Source: Alphaproteobacteria bacterium (lineage in GTDB: Bacteria > Pseudomonadota > Alphaproteobacteria > Rhizobiales > Devosiaceae). From it: a stretch of 64,000 nt of DNA. The notes under the pieces are model-generated. The model was not told the DNA's origin and searched no databases. It worked only from the letters and a program-made list of their open reading frames with translations. The translations under genes were made by a program, and so were the position numbers. The stretch spans positions 35,786-99,785 of the forward strand of contig JAHJWO010000044.1 of NCBI GenBank assembly GCA_018828145.1. The letters run 5' to 3'. Shown in pieces: positions 52,709-61,044 of the stretch (the stretch's first letter is position 1; every line of letters begins with the position of its first letter).

Positions 52709-52736
52709 GCATTGTATATGTCGTTGCATACAATGC
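52709..52736 (-). promoter_or_regulatory. perfect dyad GCATTGTAT-N10-ATACAATGC upstream of the BMP operon
   Basis: Perfect 9-bp arms with a 10-nt spacer, about 200 bp upstream of the binding-protein gene and just past the end of dacF. The TTGTAT/ATACAA core is like sites of other FCD-type GntR regulators. With the site at 52564 (centres about 146 bp apart) it could support looping. The rest of the 239-bp spacer 52510-52748 shows no gene. Confidence 0.55.
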
Positions 52737-52748
52737 GTTGGTCAGGCG

Positions 52749-53912
52749 TTAACGCGCAAAATCAGGACGAGGCCGCGGGAAGGGGACAGTGCTGCCGCTA
52801 TTGGCCGTCGCCGCAAGCCCGGGGCGCAGGTCGGCGGCGAGCGAAGCCTCCGCGATCGGGGCGGTGAAGACCGGCACATGGGGCGGGCGCGGACGGGGCA
52901 GGCTGACGCCGACGGCGATGCGGCCGAGATCTGTGGCGACATAGGGATTGGGCGCGATCGTGTCGGTCAGGTTGGTTGGTTGGCCCTCGAGCCCCATGGG
53001 GAAGGCGGCTTCCTGCGCGGCGACATAGGCCTTGGCTTCCTTGCCGCAGATCAGCGGGCGCATGTTGACCGGGGTGGCGCCGGGCGCGTTGCCCAGGGTC
53101 AGCACGGTCTGCCCATTGGGCTGGGCAGCGCCGGTCAGGCCCTTGAGCACCAGTTCGGCGGCGCGCTCATTGCGTTCGCGCGCCGAGGAACCGCCCAGGA
53201 CCACGGCGAGCATGCGCCGGCCATTGCGCTCGACGGTGGCCACCATGTTGAGGCCCGAGGCGCAGACAAAGCCGGTCTTCATGCCGGTGGTGCCGGCAAA
53301 GCTGGTCAGCAGCTTGTTTTCCGATTCCAGCGTCTTGCCGTTGAGCACCACTGCTTCGGTGCCGAAAATGGGCATGTATTGCGGGAATTCCTGCCGGATA
53401 TAGAGCGAGAGAATGGCCAGGTCCCGCGCCGAGGTGACCTGGCTCGGATCATGCAGGCCATTGGGATTGGCATAGTGGGTGGCCGTCAGGCCCATGCGCG
53501 CTGCGGCATCGTTCATCATGCCGACAAAGGTGGCTTCGTCGCCCCCGACCGTCTCGGCAATGGCGACCGAAATGTCGTTGGCCGACTTGACCAGCATGAC
53601 ATAGAGCGCATCCTGCAGCGTCAGCGCACTGCCGACCGCAAGGCCGGACTTGGAGGGCGCCTCGTTGAAGGCGTTCTTCGACACGATCACCGGCGTATCA
53701 AGGCTCACCTTGCCCTGGGCGAGCTGCTCGAAGGTCACATAGGCGGTCATCAGCTTGGTCAGCGAGGCCGGATGCCAGGGCTGGCCGGCTTCCTGGGCGT
53801 AGAGCACGTTGAAATTGTCCATGTCGACCAGCAGCATCGGATTGGCGCGGGCTGGCGCCAGGCTCAGCAGGGCCAGGAGGAGGACGAGGACAAGACGGCG
53901 GGCAAACAGCAC
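52749..53912 (-). CDS. D-alanyl-D-alanine carboxypeptidase (low-molecular-weight PBP, DacF-like)
   Basis: About 387 residues. A signal peptide (ARRLVLVLLLALLSLAPARA) leads to the peptidase S11 domain with SxxK in PASLTKLMT, SxN in VKSANDIS and KTG in GMKTGFVC. The C-terminal part includes a proline/arginine-rich tail (VSLPRPRPPHVPVF and FPRPRPDF) typical of alphaproteobacterial members. The GTG start at 53912 opens the signal peptide with GGAG upstream. It trims pentapeptides in the periplasm. Confidence 0.88.
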   Translation of the reverse strand: MLFARRLVLVLLLALLSLAPARANPMLLVDMDNFNVLYAQEAGQPWHPASLTKLMTAYVTFEQLAQGKVSLDTPVIVSKNAFNEAPSKSGLAVGSALTLQDALYVMLVKSANDISVAIAETVGGDEATFVGMMNDAAARMGLTATHYANPNGLHDPSQVTSARDLAILSLYIRQEFPQYMPIFGTEAVVLNGKTLESENKLLTSFAGTTGMKTGFVCASGLNMVATVERNGRRMLAVVLGGSSARERNERAAELVLKGLTGAAQPNGQTVLTLGNAPGATPVNMRPLICGKEAKAYVAAQEAAFPMGLEGQPTNLTDTIAPNPYVATDLGRIAVGVSLPRPRPPHVPVFTAPIAEASLAADLRPGLAATANSGSTVPFPRPRPDFAR

Positions 53913-54073
53913 GGGGGGACGGCTCCGACAAAGCAGGGAAATCGTGGCCCCTCCATAGCAGCGGGCCGGGCAGAGCTCAATGCGGAGTGCCCCCGCTGAC
54001 GGGGTTTTGAACCCTGCTGACACGATCTGTCGCTTTCGGGCGACAGTGTGCTCCCAGCAGATGGAGACAGCAG

Positions 54074-54643
54074 ATGACCACGATCGTGACCATTCTCAGC
54101 GAGGGCTATGCCGATTGGGAGACCGCCCTGCTCAATGCCGGCGCGCGGCAATATTACGGCATCGAGACGCGCTTCGCGACGCCGGGCGGCCGGCCGGTGA
54201 CCTCGGCCGGCGGGCTCCGGGTGATGCCGGACCTCGCCGTCGAAGATATCGACGTCGCTGCCATCGACGCGCTGGTGGTCAATGGCGGCACGGCCTGGAG
54301 CCGGGACGATGCGCCCGAGATTGGCGCGGTGCTGGTGGCGGCGCGCGATGCCGGCAAGACAGTGGCCGGCATTTGCGACGCCACTCTGGCCTTGGCCAGG
54401 GCCGGGCTGCTCGACACGGTCCGGCACACGTCCAATTCGCCGGACAATCTCGGTCCCACCGGCTATGCCGGCAAGGCGCTCTATCAGGATCAGCCGAGCG
54501 CCGTGGTCGATGGCCGGATCGTCACCGCGCCGGGAACGGCGCCGGTCAGCTTCATGGGCGCCGTGCTCGAAACGCTGGGCCTGCGCAATGGCGACCTCGA
54601 TTTCTATCTCGGCCTGTATGGCGCCGAGCACAAGGCGGCGTGA
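54074..54643 (+). CDS. DJ-1/PfpI family protein
   Basis: A 189-residue class-I glutamine-amidotransferase-like protein. The nucleophile elbow is AGICDATLALARAG, with the cysteine at about residue 101. LILSEGYADWE and LVVNGGTAW are the other family landmarks. There is no usual histidine directly after the cysteine (here aspartate), as in many PfpI/DJ-1 variants, so protease activity is doubtful. GGAG lies 7 nt before the ATG. It is divergent from dacF. Confidence 0.85.
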   Translation: MTTIVTILSEGYADWETALLNAGARQYYGIETRFATPGGRPVTSAGGLRVMPDLAVEDIDVAAIDALVVNGGTAWSRDDAPEIGAVLVAARDAGKTVAGICDATLALARAGLLDTVRHTSNSPDNLGPTGYAGKALYQDQPSAVVDGRIVTAPGTAPVSFMGAVLETLGLRNGDLDFYLGLYGAEHKAA

Positions 54644-54649
54644 TCCTTA

Positions 54650-54860
54650 CCTCTCCCCCAGGGGTCCGCGATGATGCAGTCGACACCCTCCCCCTTGTGG
54701 GGAGGGATCAAGGGAGGGGGGTATTTGGCCCCAATATTCGGGCCAGCCCGCCACCCCCTCCCAGCCTCCCCCGTCAAGGGGGAGGTGCCATTCGGTGATT
54801 GGGCGAGATCATGCCCAGTCCATATGCGATAGCCCTCTCCCTCAAGGGGAGAGAGGGGAG
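54650..54860. repeat. dispersed palindromic repeat family 1, copy 6 (three units)
   Basis: The 225-bp space between the PfpI-like gene and the GH3 gene is almost filled by repeat units. One holds CCCTCCCCC-TTGT-GGGGAGGG (54686-54707) followed by ATCAAGGGAGGGGGG. Another holds CCTCCCCCGTCAAGGGGGAGG (54765-54785). The third is CCCTCTCCCTCAAGGGGAGAG (54833-54853). No gene is present. Confidence 0.75.
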
Positions 54861-54868
54861 AACGTGCC

Positions 54869-57325
54869 CTACACCGGCAGCATCAATGTCGTCCTGCGCG
54901 ACACCGTCCCGCTCAGCGGCAGGTCGGCCGATGACAGGCCGACCCGCAGGGTGAAGCTGCCGTCCTCGACCAGCCAGTGCCTCGACTGGGCGCGGAAGAA
55001 GGCGAAGGCGCGGGCGTCGAGCGCCATGGTCACTTGGCGGCTTTCGCCCGCCTTGAGCTGCACCTTGCGGAAGGCCTTGAGCTCCTTGGCCGGGCGCGGA
55101 TCGGACGCGACATCGTCGGACACGTAGAGCTGCAGCACGGCCGCGCCGTCCCGCTCGGATACATTGGTGACGGTGACGCCTACCATGACGCTGCCCTCGG
55201 CTTCGAATTCGGCGTCGTCGATCGTGAGGTCGGCCAAAGTGAAGCGGGCATAGCCCAGGCCGAAGCCGAAGGGGAAGAGCGGGGTCAGGCCCAGCCGGTC
55301 ATAGTGGCGATAGCCGACGAAGATGCCCTCCTCGTAGCGCACCTTGCCTTCCTGGCCGGGATAGACTTCGCGATCCTGGCTATGGGCGGGGTTGTCGGCC
55401 CAGCGCACCGGGAAGGTCTGGGGCAGGCGGCCGGAGGGTTCGGCGACCCCTAGCAGCACGTCGGCAATGGCATTGCCCGCCTCCTGGCCGGGATACCAGG
55501 CCTGGATGAGCGCTGCGACCGAGCCGATCCAGGGCATTTCCACCGGCCCGCCGGTCTGCAGCACGACAATGGTATTTGGATTGGCATTGGCGATGGCCGC
55601 GACCAGCTCGTTCTGGCGGCCGGGCAGGTCGATCGAGGGCAGGTCGCTGCCCTCGGTGTCCCATTCGCCATTGCGGCCGACAAAGACGATGGCCGTATCG
55701 GCGTTGCGCGCGGCCAGCACGGCCTCGGCAATGGCTTCATTGCCCAGCGGCAGGCCTATGCCGGCGGCAAAGGCGGCGAGACCCAGGGTGGCGAAGTCCT
55801 TGGTGGCAAATTCGATCACCACTTCATGGGCGCGGCCGGCTTCGAGGTCCACCGTGCCGACCACCTCGTCGCAGCCTTCCTCGAAGAAGGTGCGGCCCTT
55901 GGTCCAGTTGGTCCAGGCATCGGCAACCAGCTTGCCATCGACATGGACCTTGGCAAAGCCGGCCGAATAGATGCCGACGCGATGGGTGCCAGTGGTGTCA
56001 GGTGTGAAGCTGCCGGTGAGGCGAGCCGAGAAATGCAGGGGATCGACCTTGCCCTCGGCAACCTGGCCGATCCAGAAGGCCTGGGCTTCGTCCTGGCTGC
56101 CGACATGCACCGGTTCGCCGTCCAGCGTCTGGTTGGCGAAATACTCGACCCTGAAGCTGCCGCGCAGCACCGGCTCGAACCGGTGGTTGGTGCAGCCCGG
56201 GGCGAAACGCAGGCGCTCCTCGCCCACCGCGTCGACCAGTCCCTGCCAAGGCGAGATACGGTAATGCGCATTGAGCTGGGCGCTGCCGCCGCCCATGATC
56301 TGGGCAATTTTCGCATTGGGGCCGATAACGGCAATGCTGCCCTCGCCCTTGAGCGGCAGCACGCCATTGTTCTTGAGCAGCACGGCGGCTTCCGCCCCGG
56401 CGCGGCGGATCAGCGCGCGGTGCTCGGGCCGGTCATTGGCCGCTTCCTGGAAGTCGCGGTGGTCGTCGAGCGAACCGACCCGCTGCATCAGCCGCAGCAT
56501 GGCAATGACGCGCTGGCGCAGGGTGGCTTCGCTCACGGCGCCGGACTTGACGGCATCGATCAGCTTCTGGCCGCGATCGCGCGGCGGGCCGGGCATTTCG
56601 AGATCGAGCCCGGCATTGACGGTCTCGGCGGTGGAATGGCTGCCGAACCAGTCGGACATGACCACGCCGTCATAGCCCCATTCGCGGCGCAGTACGTCGG
56701 TGAGCAGCCAGTTGTGCTCGGAGGTGAAGGTGCCGTTGAGGCGGTTATAGGAGCTCATGACGCCCCAGCTATGGGCCTTCTTCACCGCCCATTCGAAGGG
56801 GATGAGGTAGATTTCGCGCAGCGACCGTTCGTCGATTTCGCTTGAGATTGTGGTGCGCTCGATCTCGGATTCGTTGCCGGCGAAATGCTTGATGGTCGCG
56901 CCGATGCCCTGGCCCTGGAGACCAACAATATAGGCGACCGCCAGTTCGCCCGAGAGGATGGGGTCCTCCGAATAGCATTCGAAATTCCGGCCATTGGTGA
57001 CGGAGCGGTGGATATTGACCGTGGGCGCCAGGAGCATATGGGCGTTCTTGGATTTGACCTCGTCGGCCAAAGCCGCGCCGATTTCTTCGACCAGGGTGGT
57101 ATTCCAGGTGGCGCCCAGCGCGATGCCGACCGGGAAGCTGGCCGACTTGACGCCGCCGATCAGCGAGCCGCCGCCGCGGGCGCCATTGGGGCCGTCGGTG
57201 ACGCGCAGCTTGCCGATGCCCAGGCGCGGGATGGCGGGAACGGACCAGAAATCCTCGCCGGAGAGGATGGACACCTTTTCCTCAAGCGTCATCTGGTCGG
57301 CAAGCTGCTCGATGCGGTCGTTCAT
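54869..57325 (-). CDS. glycoside hydrolase family 3 beta-glucosidase with PA14 insert
   Basis: An 818-residue GH3 enzyme without a signal peptide, so probably cytoplasmic. The N-terminal TIM-barrel domain has the nucleophile aspartate in GVVMSDWFGSH (about 250) and KHFAGNESE. A PA14-like domain is inserted at about 390-540 (FRVEYFANQTLDGEP, GTHRVGIYSAGFAKVHVDG). The second alpha/beta domain holds the acid/base region (GRNGEWDTEGSDLPSIDLPG), and a C-terminal fibronectin-type III-like domain ends the protein. GGAGGAG precedes the ATG. It is divergent from hxlR with 185 bp between them. Confidence 0.92.
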   Translation of the reverse strand: MNDRIEQLADQMTLEEKVSILSGEDFWSVPAIPRLGIGKLRVTDGPNGARGGGSLIGGVKSASFPVGIALGATWNTTLVEEIGAALADEVKSKNAHMLLAPTVNIHRSVTNGRNFECYSEDPILSGELAVAYIVGLQGQGIGATIKHFAGNESEIERTTISSEIDERSLREIYLIPFEWAVKKAHSWGVMSSYNRLNGTFTSEHNWLLTDVLRREWGYDGVVMSDWFGSHSTAETVNAGLDLEMPGPPRDRGQKLIDAVKSGAVSEATLRQRVIAMLRLMQRVGSLDDHRDFQEAANDRPEHRALIRRAGAEAAVLLKNNGVLPLKGEGSIAVIGPNAKIAQIMGGGSAQLNAHYRISPWQGLVDAVGEERLRFAPGCTNHRFEPVLRGSFRVEYFANQTLDGEPVHVGSQDEAQAFWIGQVAEGKVDPLHFSARLTGSFTPDTTGTHRVGIYSAGFAKVHVDGKLVADAWTNWTKGRTFFEEGCDEVVGTVDLEAGRAHEVVIEFATKDFATLGLAAFAAGIGLPLGNEAIAEAVLAARNADTAIVFVGRNGEWDTEGSDLPSIDLPGRQNELVAAIANANPNTIVVLQTGGPVEMPWIGSVAALIQAWYPGQEAGNAIADVLLGVAEPSGRLPQTFPVRWADNPAHSQDREVYPGQEGKVRYEEGIFVGYRHYDRLGLTPLFPFGFGLGYARFTLADLTIDDAEFEAEGSVMVGVTVTNVSERDGAAVLQLYVSDDVASDPRPAKELKAFRKVQLKAGESRQVTMALDARAFAFFRAQSRHWLVEDGSFTLRVGLSSADLPLSGTVSRRTTLMLPV

Positions 57326-57443
57326 GGTGTCTCCTCCGGCGCTTCGTCTGGGCCCGACAAAGACAGCCCCGGCCGGGGCTCTGTCAATTCCGATCGGCAG
57401 GCGCACTGCGCGAAAAGTCAGCGCGGCGTGCGGTGCGACATTC

Positions 57444-57493
57444 GTGCCCTAGGCACATTAGGGAACTGTGTCTATATTAGTGCCTGAGTTCCC
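57444..57493. promoter_or_regulatory. hxlR/GH3 divergent control region with two dyads
   Basis: GTGCC-CTA-GGCAC (57444-57456) is a perfect 5-bp dyad. GGGAACT-N19-AGTTCCC (57461-57493) is a perfect 7-bp dyad flanking a -10-like TATATT (57473-57478). Another GTGCC lies at 57480. The position suggests autoregulation of hxlR and control of the divergent GH3 gene. Confidence 0.5.
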
Positions 57494-57510
57494 CATACGA
57501 AGGCACGTCC

Positions 57511-57927
57511 ATGTCCCTGCACGACACGTCCAAATCGGCCAATTGCCACGCCATGAGCGATGTCCTCAATCGCATCGGCGACAAGTGGAGCGTCATGGTG
57601 GTCGGCATGCTCGGCCGCAATGGCACGCTGCGCTTCAACGAGCTCAAGCGCATGATCAACGGCGTCAGCCAGCGCATGCTGACCCTGACCCTGCGCAATC
57701 TGGAGCGCGATGGCCTGGTCACCCGCACCATCTATCCCGAGGTGCCGCCGCGCGTCGAATATGGCCTGACCGAAATGGGCCGGACGCTCGATGGCCCGAT
57801 CGGCAAGCTGTGGGACTGGTCGGCCGAGCATCACACCGCCATCATCGAGGCCCGCGCCGTCTATGATGCGCGCGAAAGCGCCGTGGCCGCCGCCACGCCG
57901 CGCAAGGTCGCCTACGCGCAGGGCTAG
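57511..57927 (+). CDS. HxlR family transcriptional regulator
   Basis: A 138-residue winged-helix regulator. Family motifs: NRIGDKWSVMVVGML, LRFNELKRMINGVSQRMLTLTLRNLERDGLV and VEYGLTEMGRTL. A single cysteine at position 12 (SANCHAMSDVL) is the redox- or electrophile-sensing position in related proteins. It is divergent from the GH3 gene and convergent with the MATE gene. AAGG lies 7 nt before the ATG. The signal sensed is unknown. Confidence 0.9.
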   Translation: MSLHDTSKSANCHAMSDVLNRIGDKWSVMVVGMLGRNGTLRFNELKRMINGVSQRMLTLTLRNLERDGLVTRTIYPEVPPRVEYGLTEMGRTLDGPIGKLWDWSAEHHTAIIEARAVYDARESAVAAATPRKVAYAQG

Positions 57928-57934
57928 CCGGCTC

Positions 57935-57957
57935 TGCCTCTCCCGTCGGGAGAGGCA
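57935..57957. repeat. hairpin of the dispersed CTCTCCC repeat class, copy 7
   Basis: TGCCTCTCCC-GTC-GGGAGAGGCA, a perfect 10-bp stem between the convergent hxlR and MATE genes. There is no U-tract. It may act as a weak bidirectional terminator. Confidence 0.6.
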
Positions 57958-57972
57958 GGCCGTCTGTTGCTG

Positions 57973-59328
57973 CTAAACCAGCGCCACGATCTTCTTTTTC
58001 TTCCAGACGAACTGGTACCAGCTCGCCTGCATGATAAGCATGCCGGTAAAGCTGGCCGCATAGGCGATCCAGATGCCCGAGAGCCCCAGGCTCGTCTGGC
58101 TGAGCAGGATGGCGAGCGGCAGCTCGATCAGCAGGATGCCGGCCATGGCCAGCAGCATGGGTGCATAGACCATGCCGCTAGCGCGCATCATGCCCGAAAA
58201 CACCACGCCCCAGCCGAACAGCAGGATGCTCCACAGCACGATGTGCAGCAGCGACTCGGTCAGCGCGATCACGTCCGGATCGGTGATGAAGAGGCCCACC
58301 AGATGCTGGCTGAACAGATAGGCCAGCACGATCAGCGAGCCGGTGACGATGAGGTTCATGAGCAGCGCGGTGCGGGTGATCAGCCCCAGCTGGTCGATCT
58401 GCCGCGCGCCGATGGCCTGGGCCCCGAAGATCGAGGTGGCGATGCCGATCGACATGGCGGGGAACTGCACATAGTTCAGCACCTGATTGAGCGCGCCGAA
58501 GGCCGCGGTCGCGTCGGAGCCGAAGCGGTTGACGAGGCCGACGACGACAATGCCGGCCACCGAAGACACCACCATCTGCAGGCCCGCCGGAATGCCCAGC
58601 TTGAGGATCAGCCCCAGGAGCTTGAAGTCTGGCCGCAGCGCCTTGAGCAAGGTGGCATCGGGTGCCAGCGGCAGGTTGCGCGCTCGCAGGTAGACAAAGA
58701 GAAAGGCCAGCACGACGACAAAGCCGGCAATGAAGGCCCAGGCGGCGGAATCGACGCCAAGCTGCGGCAGCCCGCCCCAGCCCTGGATCAGTGCCGGCGT
58801 CAGCACGGCGCCGATCAGCAGCGAGATGACCAGTGAAAAGAGCGGCGTGATGGTGTCGCCCACCCCGCGCAGGATGGAGGTGACGACGAGGAAGATGAAA
58901 AAGCCCGGCATGCCCAGGAACATGATGCGCGCATAGCCGACGGCCAGGTGGCGCACATTGTCCGGGGCGCCGAGCAGGCCCATGATGCTCTCGACCCAGA
59001 CGCCGCCGATCACCGCGACCACCAGCCCCAGCGTCAGCGCCGCCGTCAGCGTGGTGCCGGCGATCTGCTTGACCCGCTCGACATTGCGGGCGCCCCAGGC
59101 CTGGCCGATCAGCACGGTCGAGCCGGCCGACAGGCCGATGATGAAGCTGATCAGGAAGAACAGGATGGGAAAGAAGATGGCGACGGCGGCCAGCGCCTCG
59201 ACGCCGATCATCTGCCCGATATAGATCGAGTTGATCGTGCCCGACAGCGCCTGCAGGATATTGGACGCCATGAGGGGCACGAGAAAGAAGGCGAACCGCT
59301 GCCAGAGCGGCCGTGCTTGGGGGTTCAT
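57973..59328 (-). CDS. MATE family efflux transporter
   Basis: A 451-residue protein with about twelve membrane helices in two MatE repeats. The first begins LVPLMASNILQALSGTINSIYIGQMIG, with GLSAGSTVLIGQAWGARNVERV following. The second is around LKLGIPAGLQMVVSSVAGIVVVGLVNRFG. The C-terminus is short and basic (VWKKKKIV). It exports drugs or metabolites using a cation gradient; the substrate is unknown. CGGAG precedes the ATG at 59328. Confidence 0.92.
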   Translation of the reverse strand: MNPQARPLWQRFAFFLVPLMASNILQALSGTINSIYIGQMIGVEALAAVAIFFPILFFLISFIIGLSAGSTVLIGQAWGARNVERVKQIAGTTLTAALTLGLVVAVIGGVWVESIMGLLGAPDNVRHLAVGYARIMFLGMPGFFIFLVVTSILRGVGDTITPLFSLVISLLIGAVLTPALIQGWGGLPQLGVDSAAWAFIAGFVVVLAFLFVYLRARNLPLAPDATLLKALRPDFKLLGLILKLGIPAGLQMVVSSVAGIVVVGLVNRFGSDATAAFGALNQVLNYVQFPAMSIGIATSIFGAQAIGARQIDQLGLITRTALLMNLIVTGSLIVLAYLFSQHLVGLFITDPDVIALTESLLHIVLWSILLFGWGVVFSGMMRASGMVYAPMLLAMAGILLIELPLAILLSQTSLGLSGIWIAYAASFTGMLIMQASWYQFVWKKKKIVALV

Positions 59329-59638
59329 TTGAACACTCCGAAAAACCTCGACAAAACTGCGCCACGTCGCTGGCCCCAAAAGCAGCGGGGAACCGGGCAA
59401 TATCCGGGCCGCTGCGGGGACCGTTTCACACCCCGATAATGGGGTGCCGGCTGGACGGGCGCGGGAGGCGTGGAAATGACACGGCCGGTTCTCTACGCCC
59501 GAGGTCGGAAGAGGTCAATCTGGGCCGCCGGTGTTTCAGTCGCCCATCACCGCCCGAAATACCCGCCATCACCACTTGTCATCGCCGGCCGCCGGATTCC
59601 CACGTGCGCAAGGCAGCGCCAGCGGCTATGCAGATGGC
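59329..59638. other. 310-bp intergenic space, MATE to azlC
   Basis: No gene is visible. It holds the leader of the leftward MATE gene and a dyad CACCCC-GATAAT-GGGGTG at 59429-59446. The upstream region of azlC is also here; I could not define its promoter. An upstream in-frame GTG for azlC at 59531 would add a low-complexity basic N-terminus and is not favoured. Confidence 0.5.
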
Positions 59639-60358
59639 ATGTCCACGCTCGTCGCGCCCTACCGCTTTGCCGACCAGTTCTATGCCGGCGCGCGCGCCTG
59701 CATTCCCGTCTGCATTTCGGTGGCGGCCTATGGCGTGGTCTGGGGCGTTCTGGCGCGCGGCGCGGGGCTGAGCCTGTTCGAAGTCATCCTGATGAGCGGG
59801 CTGGTCTTTGCCGGCTCGGCGCAGTTCGTCGCGCTCGACCTCTGGAGCACCACGCCCTCGGCCCTGCCCATCGGCCCGCTGATCCTGGCCGCGCTCATCG
59901 TCAACCTGCGCTACCTGCTGCTGACGGCGACGCTGCGCCCGCTGTTCCGGCCCGACCAGCAGTGGAAGGGCGCCGTGATGATGGGCATCGTCTCGGACGA
60001 GACCTGGGCGATGACGGTGGGCGAAATGGCCCGCGGACGGGGCTCCATCGCCTTCCTCCTCGGCGGCGGCATCTTTGCCTATGTGGTGTGGATGGCCATG
60101 ACGGTCACCGGCCATGTGCTGGGCTCGGCCATCGATGATCCGAGCAGATACGGGCTCGATTTCGCCTTCACCGCCACCTTCCTCGCCCTGTTGCTGGGCA
60201 TGTGGCGGGGCAAGGGGGATCTGGTGCCATGGATCGTGGCGGCGCTCGCCGCCATCGTCTCGGCCAAGCTGGTCGGCGGCAGCTGGTATATCCTGATCGG
60301 CGGCATTTTCGGCAGCCTTGCCGGCGCGCTCGCGGAAAGGCGCCGCCATGTTGACTAG
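59639..60358 (+). CDS. azlC: AzlC family branched-chain amino acid exporter, large subunit
   Basis: A 239-residue membrane protein. Family hallmarks: FYAGARACIPVCISVAAYGVVWGVLA, GLVFAGSAQFVALDLW and NLRYLLLTATLRP, then DETWAM. With AzlD it forms a two-component exporter of branched-chain or other amino acids. It overlaps azlD by 11 bp. The start at 59639 fits homologue length but lacks a clear ribosome-binding site. Confidence 0.88.
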   Translation: MSTLVAPYRFADQFYAGARACIPVCISVAAYGVVWGVLARGAGLSLFEVILMSGLVFAGSAQFVALDLWSTTPSALPIGPLILAALIVNLRYLLLTATLRPLFRPDQQWKGAVMMGIVSDETWAMTVGEMARGRGSIAFLLGGGIFAYVVWMAMTVTGHVLGSAIDDPSRYGLDFAFTATFLALLLGMWRGKGDLVPWIVAALAAIVSAKLVGGSWYILIGGIFGSLAGALAERRRHVD

Positions 60359-60656
60359 TCCCGAAGCACTCATCGCCATCCTGGGCATGGCGCTCGTCAC
60401 CTTCGCCATCAAGGCCGGTGGACTGCTGCTGGCCAATCGCCTGCCCAGCGACGGCTTTGCTGCGGCCTGGCTGCGGCATATCCCCGGCGCCGTGCTGGCA
60501 GCCCTGGTGGCGCCGGCCCTGGTCACCGGCAGCCCCGCCGAAGTCATCGCCGCGGCGGCCACGGGCCTGGTCTTTATCACCAGCCGCAACCTCTTCGCCG
60601 CCATGGCCGCAGGGGTCGCTACGGTCTATCTGGCGCGGCTGCTGCTGGCGGGGTGA
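60348..60656 (+). CDS. azlD: AzlD domain protein, small exporter subunit
   Basis: A 102-residue membrane protein with three to four helices. LIAILGMALVTFAIKAGGLLLANRLP and AAWLRHIPGAVLAALVAPAL are typical AzlD motifs. It is translationally coupled to azlC through an 11-bp overlap, and functions only as its partner. tRNA-Leu lies 47 bp downstream. Confidence 0.87.
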   Translation: MLTSPEALIAILGMALVTFAIKAGGLLLANRLPSDGFAAAWLRHIPGAVLAALVAPALVTGSPAEVIAAAATGLVFITSRNLFAAMAAGVATVYLARLLLAG

Positions 60657-60703
60657 AGAGCCTGTTGCGGGAAATCCCGCGCTGGGCTAGACACCATGCC
60701 CGT

Positions 60704-60787
60704 GCCCCTCTGGCGGAATGGTAGACGCAGAGGACTCAAAATCCTCCGTCGCAAGACGTGCCGGTTCGAGTCCGGCGGGGGGCACCA
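60704..60787 (+). tRNA. tRNA-Leu (anticodon CAA)
   Basis: An 84-nt class II tRNA. Acceptor arm GCCCCTC pairs with GGGGGGC (one G-U), the anticodon loop CTCAAAA gives CAA at its centre, a long variable arm is present (CCGTCGCAAGACG), and the T-arm is GCCGG-TTCGAGT-CCGGC. The discriminator A and the CCA end are encoded. It reads UUG leucine codons. Confidence 0.95.
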
Positions 60788-60792
60788 TTTCC

Positions 60793-61044
60793 CTAAGCCT
60801 TGACGATCTCGAACCGCATGACGTCGCCGTCGGTGGTGAGCGTCTGGGTGTGCCCGTTCTGCTGGCAGTGCAGGGGGATGTCGATCTTGGCCATGGGGTC
60901 GGTGGCCAGCACGATCAGGGTCGCGCCGGGCGGCATGGCCGCCAGGCGCTTTTCCATTTTCAGCACCGGCAGCGGGCATTTGAGCCCGCGGGCGTCGATG
61001 AGGTCCGGCTCAGTTGCCAAGGACGAGGACCCAGTGGATGCCAT
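60793..61044 (-). CDS. tusA: TusA-like sulfurtransferase
   Basis: An 83-residue SirA/TusA protein. The persulfide cysteine is in GLKCPLPVLKMEKRLA, followed by ATLIVLATDPMAKIDIPLHC. TusA relays sulfur for tRNA thiolation and cofactor synthesis. The N-terminus up to residue 15 is extra to the domain. The ATG at 61044 lies 35 bp inside the upstream CAP-domain gene, an unusually long overlap for this window, so the true start could be later. Confidence 0.86.
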   Translation of the reverse strand: MASTGSSSLATEPDLIDARGLKCPLPVLKMEKRLAAMPPGATLIVLATDPMAKIDIPLHCQQNGHTQTLTTDGDVMRFEIVKA

